Source: Lachnospiraceae bacterium P6A3
GTDB taxonomy: Bacteria; Bacillota; Clostridia; Lachnospirales; Lachnospiraceae
Reading direction: 5' to 3'
DNA: 64,000 bases
Assembly (NCBI GenBank): GCA_000702085.1
Contig: JNKP01000005.1
Location: 186,001 to 250,000, forward strand
Shown: positions 1 through 6,582 of the stretch, piece by piece
Layout: every line of letters begins with the position of its first letter
Position numbering within the stretch: the stretch's first letter is position 1
Made by a program: the position numbers and the translations under genes
The notes under the pieces: generated by a model
The model's database searches: none
What the model saw: only the letters and a program-made list of their open reading frames with translations
Told to the model about the DNA's origin: nothing

Positions 1-596
1 TCTTCGAGAATGCGATTGAGATGAAGGATATGCCGGAGTTTTTCTTTACAAGGCTTTTTGCGGTCATGTACATCGGAATGGCTCCTCTTACTTCCACGGC
101 AGCGATCATCTCCGAGGAAAAAGAAAGAAATACCTTAAGAGTTCTTATGATGGCTAACGTAAAGCCTTTCGAGTATCTGATAGGAGCGGGATTGTATGTT
201 TGGGGCATTTGTATGATAGGCGCATGCGTAATGGCAACGGGACTTCCGGGAGAGACTGTTCCGGCATTCCTGGGAGTGATGGCAGTGGGATTTGTGATCT
301 CTGTGATCGCAGGTGCCTTCATCGGAATGTGGTCCAAGAATCAGATGGCTGCAACTTCACTTGTCATGCCGGTCATGATGGTACTTTCATTTGTTCCCAT
401 GCTTGCAATCTTCAATGATACTATCGCAAAGATTTCAAAAATCTTTTACACAAAACAGATTATGAATCTGCTGGATGGTATAATATTAGACGGAGCCGAT
501 GGCATCGGAAGATTCGGAAGCATAGTCATTGCAGTTAATGCGGCTCTTTTGATCGTTTTATTTTCACTTGCGTATTATAAGAGAGGATTGGAGTAA
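1..596 (+). CDS. ABC-2 type transporter permease, C-terminal part (5' partial)
   Basis: The reading frame is open back to the window edge (first full codon at base 3), so the true start lies upstream. About 198 residues are visible. They contain the EEKERNTLRVLMMANVKPFE stretch, which matches the cytoplasmic turn of ABC-2 permeases, followed by four to five hydrophobic segments and a positively charged C-terminus. The protein would form the membrane channel of an ABC exporter whose ATPase is presumably encoded just upstream. A LytTR regulator and a DUF3021 protein follow within 10 bases, an arrangement that suggests one operon. The family call is firm; the substrate cannot be inferred. Confidence 0.85.
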   Translation, partial: FENAIEMKDMPEFFFTRLFAVMYIGMAPLTSTAAIISEEKERNTLRVLMMANVKPFEYLIGAGLYVWGICMIGACVMATGLPGETVPAFLGVMAVGFVISVIAGAFIGMWSKNQMAATSLVMPVMMVLSFVPMLAIFNDTIAKISKIFYTKQIMNLLDGIILDGADGIGRFGSIVIAVNAALLIVLFSLAYYKRGLE

Positions 597-604
597 GTTA
601 TCCG

Positions 605-1045
605 ATGAAGATCAATATCGATGTTGATTCCAAATATCCGGATATAGGTGTTGATATCCATGTGCCGAGCCTCACACCCGAGGTTGAAAAACTAATTTCG
701 CTGATGCGGATGATGGACATGCAGATAGCGGTTAAAAAGGGTGATGAGACGGTACTCCTGGATGTGGGGGATATTCTGTATATCGAGGCTGTGGAGAGAA
801 ATACATTTATCTACACGGAAAAAGAAACCTACGAGTCCTCACTTAAACTCTATGAGTTCGAACAGCAGCTTTCGGAGAAGGATTTCATCAGGATCAGTAA
901 GCAGAGCATCTTAAATCTTCGAAAGGTGAAGAGCCTCAGATCGGATATAAATCGTAAGATACGGGTAACACTTCAAAATGATGAACAGATAATTGTATCG
1001 CGTATGTATTCTGATGAACTCAGGAAGAGATTGGGAGTTAAGTGA
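605..1045 (+). CDS. LytTR-family DNA-binding regulator
   Basis: A 146-residue protein with about 45 N-terminal residues of unknown fold followed by a LytTR DNA-binding domain (roughly 48-145). The typical landmarks are present: DILYIEAVERNTFIYT, the FIRISKQSILNL helix region and a terminal VSRMYSDELRKRLG. No response-regulator receiver domain precedes it, so it belongs to the short stand-alone LytTR class. It sits 8 bases after the ABC permease and is followed by a DUF3021 membrane protein, the usual partner, which in other Firmicutes often antagonises it. It probably controls its own ABC operon. A paralogous pair lies at 13824-14712. Confidence 0.92.
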   Translation: MKINIDVDSKYPDIGVDIHVPSLTPEVEKLISLMRMMDMQIAVKKGDETVLLDVGDILYIEAVERNTFIYTEKETYESSLKLYEFEQQLSEKDFIRISKQSILNLRKVKSLRSDINRKIRVTLQNDEQIIVSRMYSDELRKRLGVK

Positions 1046-1046
1046 C

Positions 1047-1511
1047 ATGGAAGAAAACAAAACCTTATTTGATTATATATCCAAAGTGTTTGCTGTATTC
1101 GGAGTCGTAATACTGATTCACGTTTTGATCGGTATTCTTGTGGGGCAGGATGCCGGAGAAGTGTCTACCCTGTTTTCACTCGGTTCAGAAGGGCTCGCTA
1201 TGAATACGATCCTCCAGCTCTTTGCTCTGTCGGTGATCGTAATCCTATTACAGTCCGTACTCCTTACTGATAAATTTATTAAAACTATGCCGATTGTTGT
1301 AAGAATTATATTGATGTTTGTATCGGTTACCTGTGCGATTGTTGTATTTGTGCTTGCATTCAATTGGTTCCCTGTAAATGACATAGGAGCATGGATCGGA
1401 TTCTTCGTATCGTTTGCGGTTTGTTCGGCTTCCGGTGTGGTATTCACCAGATTAAAAGAACAGGCTGAGAATAAGAAGATGGATGAGGCGCTTGAGAAGT
1501 TAAAAGGATGA
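1047..1511 (+). CDS. DUF3021-family membrane protein, LytTR partner
   Basis: I chose ATG 1047, one base after the LytTR stop, over an upstream in-frame ATG at 993 that lies inside the LytTR gene. The 154 residues hold four hydrophobic segments and a charged cytoplasmic tail (about 130-154). Size, topology and position directly behind a stand-alone LytTR gene are those of DUF3021 proteins, which in other bacteria are thought to hold the LytTR regulator inactive at the membrane. The sequence itself shows only the topology; the regulatory role is inferred from the family. Confidence 0.8.
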   Translation: MEENKTLFDYISKVFAVFGVVILIHVLIGILVGQDAGEVSTLFSLGSEGLAMNTILQLFALSVIVILLQSVLLTDKFIKTMPIVVRIILMFVSVTCAIVVFVLAFNWFPVNDIGAWIGFFVSFAVCSASGVVFTRLKEQAENKKMDEALEKLKG

Positions 1512-1546
1512 TAAGTGTGACCGGGTATCGGAACACGTGTCACATG

Positions 1547-1575
1547 TTGACGGGATAAAAAAATCGTGTTACTGT
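1547..1575 (+). promoter_or_regulatory. Sigma-A promoter of the ABC-F leader
   Basis: TTGACG (1547-1552) and TACTGT (1570-1575) are separated by 17 bases. Transcription would start near 1582, giving a leader of about 240 bases before the ABC-F start codon. It lies 36 bases after the DUF3021 gene, so the ABC-F gene is transcribed independently. Confidence 0.6.
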
Positions 1576-1617
1576 AGCTTTAGTTAAAAGAAAGGCGCTT
1601 CGGCGTAAGGTGATAAG

Positions 1618-1629
1618 ATGCATAGATAA
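1618..1629 (+). CDS. Three-codon upstream ORF (Met-His-Arg) in the ABC-F leader
   Basis: ATG CAT AGA TAA is preceded by TAAGGTGAT at 1606-1614, a good Shine-Dalgarno match. The stop codon lies inside GATAATCG (1625-1632), which can pair with CGATTATC at 1690-1697, so a ribosome held on this ORF would prevent that helix from forming. Very short upstream ORFs are known to drive ribosome-mediated attenuation of ABC-F resistance genes in other Firmicutes. Translation is inferred, not shown. Confidence 0.5.
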   Translation: MHR

Positions 1630-1763
1630 TCGATTTGGTAAATGCAAATGAGATGTGGCCTGAAAGGGTCTGTTTGTATATGCCGAACCCGATTATCGTA
1701 TTCATCTGTGAGCCGGTAAATATTTACCTGTGCACTTTTTGTGCGTTACGGATCATGATACGT

Positions 1764-1794
1764 AAATCTGCTTCGGTGAGAAGCAGATTTTTTT
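1764..1794 (+). terminator. Intrinsic terminator inside the ABC-F leader
   Basis: A perfect 11-bp stem, AAATCTGCTTC (1764-1774) with GAAGCAGATTT (1780-1790), closes a GGTGA loop and runs into seven T residues. It lies 28 bases upstream of the ABC-F start codon and downstream of the gene's promoter, so it acts as an attenuator rather than a gene-end terminator. Confidence 0.85.
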
Positions 1795-1821
1795 ATTGGC
1801 CTTGAAGGTGAGGTGATCGTC

Positions 1822-3357
1822 ATGGCACAGATAAGAGTAAATGATCTTACATTTTCATATGATTCGAACGCAGACAACGTTCTTGAAAATGTGAATTTTA
1901 ATATTGATACCGATTGGAAGCTTGGAATGATCGGGAGAAACGGCAAAGGCAAGACGACTCTGCTTAATCTTCTCATGGGAAAATATGAGTATAAGGGAAG
2001 CATTGCTACGAATGTCAGGTTCGATTATTTTCCGTATGAAGTAAGTGAGGCTGATCTTGATAAGACTGCGGATGAGCTGATATCTGTTTGGAAACATCAG
2101 ATCGAATCATGGCAGGTTAACGTACAGATGAATCAGATCGAGATGGATGCGGAGTGTTTGTACAGACCTTTCGGAAGTCTCAGTCACGGTGAGAGAACGA
2201 GGGTAATGCTTGCGGTTCTTTTCTCCGGAGAAAATGAATTCCTGCTTATTGATGAGCCTACAAATCATCTGGATCCCGCAGCAAGGGAAAGCGTAAAGAA
2301 ATACCTGTCGGGCAAGAAGGGATTTGTTCTGGTATCACATGACAGAGACCTGCTTGATGCGGTTTGTGACCATGTGCTTGTTATGAACAGGAAGACTATT
2401 GAGGTGCAGGCCGGCAATTTCTCTTCATGGTGGGAAAACAAAGAAAAGAGTGATGCCTTCGCAAAGGCTGAGAATGAAAAGCATCTTAAAGAGATCGGTA
2501 AACTGAAAGCGTCCGCGGACAGAGCAGAGCGTTGGGCTACCGTTAATGAGAATACGAAGATTGGTTTTGATCCGGTCAAGGAACATGACAGGAGTATATC
2601 TACGAGAAGTTTTATCGGAGCCAAGACCAAGAAGATGCAGGCGAGAGTGAAGAGCTTCGAAAAGAGAATCGACCGCGAGATTGAAGAAAAGGAAGGTCTT
2701 CTTCAGGATATCGAATCGGAGGTTACCCTTAAACTTGATCCGATGCGTTTTCACAAAGAGGTGCTGATAGAGGCAAGGAATCTTTCGCTTAAGTATTTGG
2801 ATGCGGATGAAGCGCTTTTCGAAGGCTTACGATTTAAGATCGCACGCGGAGAAAGAGTCGTACTTGCAGGGGAGAACGGATGCGGCAAGTCGAGCCTTAT
2901 CAATGTAATACTGAGCCGCGTTCCCGGTTCTTCAGCTGATGCAAAAAAGAACCTTCCGGATGTGGAAGGTTCTCTGGATGTAGCATCGGGACTTATTATC
3001 TCCTATATCAATCAGGATACATCATTCCTGAAAGGAACTCTGAAGAAATACTGCGAAGAGAAGAAACTAAATCTATCTCATTTCCTTGCAGTGCTTAGGA
3101 GAATGGATATGGGCAGGGAGCAGTTTGAGAAGAACATGGAAGATTTCTCGGAAGGCCAGAAGAAAAAAGTACTTATTGCTTCAAGCCTTGTTACTCCCGC
3201 ACATCTGTATATCTGGGACGAGCCTCTGAATTATATCGATGTCTTCTCGAGAATGCAGATCGAAAAGCTGATACTTGAGTTCAAACCTACGATGCTGATC
3301 GTCGAGCATGATGTGAGATTCAGAGAGAAGATCGCTACCGAGACAGTAAAGATGTGA
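1822..3357 (+). CDS. Lsa-like ABC-F ribosomal protection protein
   Basis: ATG 1822 is preceded by GAGGTGAT, a strong ribosome site; an in-frame GTG at 1813 lies inside that site and is less likely. The 511 residues contain two ABC domains and no membrane segment. Domain 1 has Walker A GRNGKGKTT, signature LSHGERT and LLIDEPTNHLD. Domain 2 has GENGCGKSS, FSEGQKKK and LYIWDEPLNYIDVF. The latter block, the TMLIVEHD motif and the linker layout match the Lsa group of antibiotic-resistance ABC-F proteins, which evict lincosamides, streptogramin A and pleuromutilins from the ribosome. The leader architecture agrees with an inducible resistance role. Exact drug range cannot be read from sequence. Confidence 0.88.
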   Translation: MAQIRVNDLTFSYDSNADNVLENVNFNIDTDWKLGMIGRNGKGKTTLLNLLMGKYEYKGSIATNVRFDYFPYEVSEADLDKTADELISVWKHQIESWQVNVQMNQIEMDAECLYRPFGSLSHGERTRVMLAVLFSGENEFLLIDEPTNHLDPAARESVKKYLSGKKGFVLVSHDRDLLDAVCDHVLVMNRKTIEVQAGNFSSWWENKEKSDAFAKAENEKHLKEIGKLKASADRAERWATVNENTKIGFDPVKEHDRSISTRSFIGAKTKKMQARVKSFEKRIDREIEEKEGLLQDIESEVTLKLDPMRFHKEVLIEARNLSLKYLDADEALFEGLRFKIARGERVVLAGENGCGKSSLINVILSRVPGSSADAKKNLPDVEGSLDVASGLIISYINQDTSFLKGTLKKYCEEKKLNLSHFLAVLRRMDMGREQFEKNMEDFSEGQKKKVLIASSLVTPAHLYIWDEPLNYIDVFSRMQIEKLILEFKPTMLIVEHDVRFREKIATETVKM

Positions 3358-3381
3358 GCCATGGGGTCTTCTGTGATGATG

Positions 3382-3537
3382 CAAATCGATGGAAGATTCA
3401 CCTAATGGGCTTACCGAGTTTGCACGCTTGGTGTAACCATTCGAATATCTTATGAGCCATCCGTCGTACTTCTCTGTAACGAGTGCGGGATGAGTGTTAA
3501 ATGATAAGTTTTCGTAGAGCAGAGTTTGTTCTGTCAT
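3382..3537 (-). pseudogene. GNAT N-acetyltransferase, truncated N-terminal remnant
   Basis: Reading leftward from ATG 3537, the first ~52 codons encode HPALVTEKYDGWLIRYSNGY followed by TKRANSV, which closely resembles the beginning of GNAT acetyltransferases of the YDGWxLRFxxGYTxRANSV type. After about residue 52 (SSIDL) the similarity ends and the frame runs into the antisense of the ABC-F gene. The acetyltransferase fold is therefore missing and this is a decayed 5' fragment. No ribosome site is visible in front of it. Its break point lies within 30 bases of the ABC-F stop codon, suggesting that arrival of the ABC-F cassette or a deletion removed the rest. Confidence 0.6.
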
Positions 3538-3555
3538 GTGGTAGAAATTTGCGGT

Positions 3556-3814
3556 GGCTAAAATTCTGAGGTTTTGAGCGCTTTTTTTAGCCCTTTCAAG
3601 GGATTTATGGAGTTTATTTCAGCTATCGGGCTAATAAAACACACTCAGAAGCCTGTTTTGTTAGCCCTGCATGGGAGAAAAGCGGGTAATTTGGCAGCTA
3701 TGGGCTAAAAAAGTACCCTTAGAAGCCTGTTTTGTTAGCCCGGCATGCTTGAAAAGTTGGCAATGAGGCTGATTTTGGCTAACAAACCGGCATAAAAAAT
3801 CTGTTTTGTTAGCC
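3556..3814. repeat. Array of four ~74-nt palindromic repeats (array 1)
   Basis: Four units, each bounded by GGCTAA and TTAGCC inverted repeats 37-40 nt long, start at 3556, 3628, 3702 and 3777, a spacing of 72, 74 and 75. The two middle units are also similar between the palindromes (GCATG..GAAAAG..GG.AAT), so the true unit is the whole ~74 nt. Units 2 and 3 share AGAAGCCTGTTTTGTTAGCC. The array lies between the converging ABC-F gene and the minus-strand ABC operon. A second array of the same family is at 24143-24325. I recognise no named repeat family. Confidence 0.8.
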
Positions 3815-3862
3815 GTGGTACCCTCTCGTAGTTTCTTCCGGAGCCCGGCATGCATGAAGGGA

Positions 3863-6022
3863 CTATGATGTCTGGGCAGTGAAGAGGTTGTAGTAGATGC
3901 CTTTGTTATCGAGAAGCTCTTTATGGGTTCCGAACTCTGCGATGTGGTGATCGTCTATAACCATGATCCTGTCGGCATTCTTAAGGGTTGATAATCTGTG
4001 CGCGATGGCAAATGTGGTCTTACCTCTTGTGAGTCTTTCGAGTGCTTTCTGGATCATGAATTCGCTCTCGGTATCAAGGCTTGCGGTTGCTTCATCAAGG
4101 ATAAGGATGCGGGGATCGGGAAGAATTGCTCTTGCGATGGCGATTCTCTGTCGTTCGCCGCCCGATAAGGTGTATCCTTTTTCACCGACGTAGGTATTGT
4201 AACCGTCGGGAAGTGCGCAGATGAAGTCATGAGCATTTGCCAGTTTCGCTGCTCTGATGATTTCCTCGACAGTGGCATCCGGCTTGGAGAATTTGATGTT
4301 ATCAAGGATCGTTCCCGAGAAGAGGAATGTTTCCTGGAGAACAACTCCGAGCTGTGAGTGATATGATTTACGGCTTATATCCTTCATATCGACACCGTCA
4401 ACAAGGATGCGTCCGTCATCGGTTTCGTAAAGTCTCATCATGAGATTGATGAGAGTTGATTTACCTGCACCTGATGCACCGACGATACCGATCATCTCAC
4501 CGGGCTTTACAACCGCGTTGATATTTTCAAGAACGGGCTGGTAGGATTTATATCCGAATGTCGCATGGTCGAATGTGATCTCACCCTTGATATCGATATC
4601 CTGTACTGTCTCGGGTTCTTCGTGTACATCCTGGGCAAGGACGTCGTAGATTCTCTCGAGGCTGCTTGTAAGCCTGGATAATTCCCTGGGAAGTCTTCCG
4701 AGCCATCCGATGTACTGGAAGAGGAGAAGGGTGTAGGCAATAAACTGATAGAGCTCACCGGCACTCATCTTATCTCCGAGAACGTCCATACCGCCGAAGT
4801 AAACGACGATGACAAGTCCCATACCCATGAGCACGCCTACAAGGAAGTCGAACATTCCCCAGAATCTTTCGTTCTTTTTCTGGATGACTGCAAAGGTTTC
4901 TGAAACTGCTTTGAATCTTTCGGATTCATCTTTTTCTTTGCCGTAGGTCTTAACAACTCGCATTCCGGAGATGACATCCTGAAGGTTACTTGCAACGTCA
5001 TCATTCTTCCTGTACTGGAGTCCGAAGATACGGCTCATTGTTTTCCTGAATGTGATAACAAGGAGCGATACGAAGGGAACGAGGATGAAGGTGAGGAGTG
5101 CAAGCTTAATGTTGAGGACCATCATGAAGATGACATCCCAGATGAAAATAAAGAGTATCGCAAAGAGGTTACAAAATACATCGGCCATGAAATCGCTTAT
5201 GTATCTTGTATCCTGAGTGATCCTGTTTAAAAGCTCGCCGGGTCTTCTGTCGTTGATGAAGCTTAAGGGAAGCTTCTGGTATTTCTCAAAGAGCTGCTTT
5301 CTTAAATCTGCTGCAATCTTGGATCCGAGCCTTGCGGAGGCATTACTCTTGATGATGTTTAAGATTACGATCGAGGCGCTGAAGGTAAACATCATCATAA
5401 GATAGATAAGTGCCGTGCTGAGTTTTCCGTCCTTGCTGAGTACGTCATTTATCAGGTGCTTCTGCACTTCGGGATTAAGGAGCGTTGTGACCGCAACAAA
5501 TACCATGACAAGGAAGATTCCGAGGAAGTCCTTCTTATAAGGAGCAGCCATCCTGGTAAACACGCTTAAGAAACCGCCTTTGCCTGAACACTTGGGGCAG
5601 GTCTTGGTTCCGGGAATAGCACGTCCGCATTTGGGGCAGATCTTCTCATACTCGGGGCTGATTACTTCTTCAAATCTGCCGGAGATGAGGATGTTGATTC
5701 CACGGGCGATATATGCATATCTGCTAAGATGCTTGGAAGAGTAGTGGGCAAGTACGGCGTGGGTATCGCCTTTACGTACGGTAAGGATACCACCGCCTAT
5801 TCCGGGATCGGCAGATGCTTTATCGAAATCTTTGATATCGTATTCTTTATAATCTTTTCCGCGAATGATGCAGAGCTTCTTTGTAGTTACGACGAAGAAG
5901 GAATCGGTTGTAAAGTTTCCGGCTTCATCAATATCTATCGGAACGGCATAGTAAATTCGCTCATCACCTGTGAGCGTTACCATGCTTTCTGCATTTTTCG
6001 GAAGGTCATATTTTAAGATCAT
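3863..6022 (-). CDS. ABC exporter half-transporter with N-terminal sensor-like domain and zinc ribbon
   Basis: A 719-residue protein. Residues 1-130 form a soluble beta-rich domain with no membrane segment; about 131-148 is a zinc ribbon, CPKCGRAIPGTKTCPKC. Six membrane helices (~160-440) and an ABC domain follow: Walker A GIVGASGAGKST, LSGGERQRIAIARAI, LILDEATASLD and H-loop AIAHRLST. All catalytic motifs are intact, so it should be an active exporter subunit. It is the last gene of a three-gene minus-strand operon with a DUF1854 protein and another half-transporter, and the two probably form a heterodimer. The zinc ribbon before an exporter core is unusual; the substrate is unknown. Confidence 0.88.
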   Translation of the reverse strand: MILKYDLPKNAESMVTLTGDERIYYAVPIDIDEAGNFTTDSFFVVTTKKLCIIRGKDYKEYDIKDFDKASADPGIGGGILTVRKGDTHAVLAHYSSKHLSRYAYIARGINILISGRFEEVISPEYEKICPKCGRAIPGTKTCPKCSGKGGFLSVFTRMAAPYKKDFLGIFLVMVFVAVTTLLNPEVQKHLINDVLSKDGKLSTALIYLMMMFTFSASIVILNIIKSNASARLGSKIAADLRKQLFEKYQKLPLSFINDRRPGELLNRITQDTRYISDFMADVFCNLFAILFIFIWDVIFMMVLNIKLALLTFILVPFVSLLVITFRKTMSRIFGLQYRKNDDVASNLQDVISGMRVVKTYGKEKDESERFKAVSETFAVIQKKNERFWGMFDFLVGVLMGMGLVIVVYFGGMDVLGDKMSAGELYQFIAYTLLLFQYIGWLGRLPRELSRLTSSLERIYDVLAQDVHEEPETVQDIDIKGEITFDHATFGYKSYQPVLENINAVVKPGEMIGIVGASGAGKSTLINLMMRLYETDDGRILVDGVDMKDISRKSYHSQLGVVLQETFLFSGTILDNIKFSKPDATVEEIIRAAKLANAHDFICALPDGYNTYVGEKGYTLSGGERQRIAIARAILPDPRILILDEATASLDTESEFMIQKALERLTRGKTTFAIAHRLSTLKNADRIMVIDDHHIAEFGTHKELLDNKGIYYNLFTAQTS

Positions 6023-6035
6023 TATTAATCCTCAA

Positions 6036-6572
6036 TTACATGAACAGATCGAGCATTCTTTTTTCCTTCTGGGTCAGGGCATCGGTGTCTCTGATTTCAA
6101 AACGGTTTTCGTCCACATCCCGGATGATGAGTCTTGTGTCGGAGAGTTTGCTTACGGCATTTGATCCCATGTTGATTGCAAACTTGCACTCGCCCTTATC
6201 GGTGAGAACGTGGAAGTAAGCATATCCGTACTCATCCTTGATGCTGTAGATCTTGCTGATCACGGGAGTGAAGTAACAAAGGGTCAGCTGATGCTCGATT
6301 ACGGCTTTGGTCTCAGCAGGCATCGCATCCAGGTCTTCGATGATGCCGATCTCCTTGCCGGCTCCGCCGTACTCTCTGATGGAGAGATATTTATTCGCAT
6401 CCGAAAAAGGAAAGAGTCGGACTACCTTAACTCTGTCGTAATGCTTGCCTTCGTAATCGAGGCTGATGAAGCCGCCTTCCGTCTGAGTAAATTTCTCATT
6501 GGGAGAGATGATGTGAGTTGAGGTCATCTCCTCGGCTTTTTGTTCGTATATGTTTAAAGTATTGTCTGCCAT
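6036..6572 (-). CDS. DUF1854-family protein
   Basis: The 178-residue soluble protein contains VVRLFPFSDANKYLSIREYG followed by GKEIGIIEDL, and later the SKIYSIKDEYGYAYFHVLTD block; these are hallmarks of DUF1854. The family is found next to ABC exporters. Here it lies between two half-transporters, 13 bases from the downstream and 10 bases from the upstream gene, so a role as accessory or regulatory subunit of that exporter is likely. No catalytic motif or membrane segment is visible. Confidence 0.8.
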   Translation of the reverse strand: MADNTLNIYEQKAEEMTSTHIISPNEKFTQTEGGFISLDYEGKHYDRVKVVRLFPFSDANKYLSIREYGGAGKEIGIIEDLDAMPAETKAVIEHQLTLCYFTPVISKIYSIKDEYGYAYFHVLTDKGECKFAINMGSNAVSKLSDTRLIIRDVDENRFEIRDTDALTQKEKRMLDLFM

Positions 6573-6582
6573 TTAAAACTCC

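Larger units (their letters stand above)
1582..1821 (+). promoter_or_regulatory. Attenuator leader of the ABC-F resistance gene
   Basis: This ~240-base untranslated leader contains the three-codon ORF, a long-range helix (1625-1632 with 1690-1697), small hairpins at 1714-1729 and 1732-1744, and a perfect intrinsic terminator directly before the structural gene. A terminator between a promoter and the ribosome site of the gene it serves implies conditional read-through. The probable signal is a ribosome stalled by a lincosamide, streptogramin A or pleuromutilin on the upstream ORF. Competing antiterminator pairing has not been modelled. Confidence 0.6.

Noticed and set aside
3556-3814. CRISPR array (regular repeats of ~38 nt every ~74 nt, likewise at 24143-24325)
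   Set aside because: The repeats are full palindromes and not identical, the intervals between them are similar to each other rather than unique, and no cas gene is present.
3661-3855. 64-codon minus-strand ORF
   Set aside because: It is a translation of the palindromic repeat array; codons follow the repeat, not a protein.
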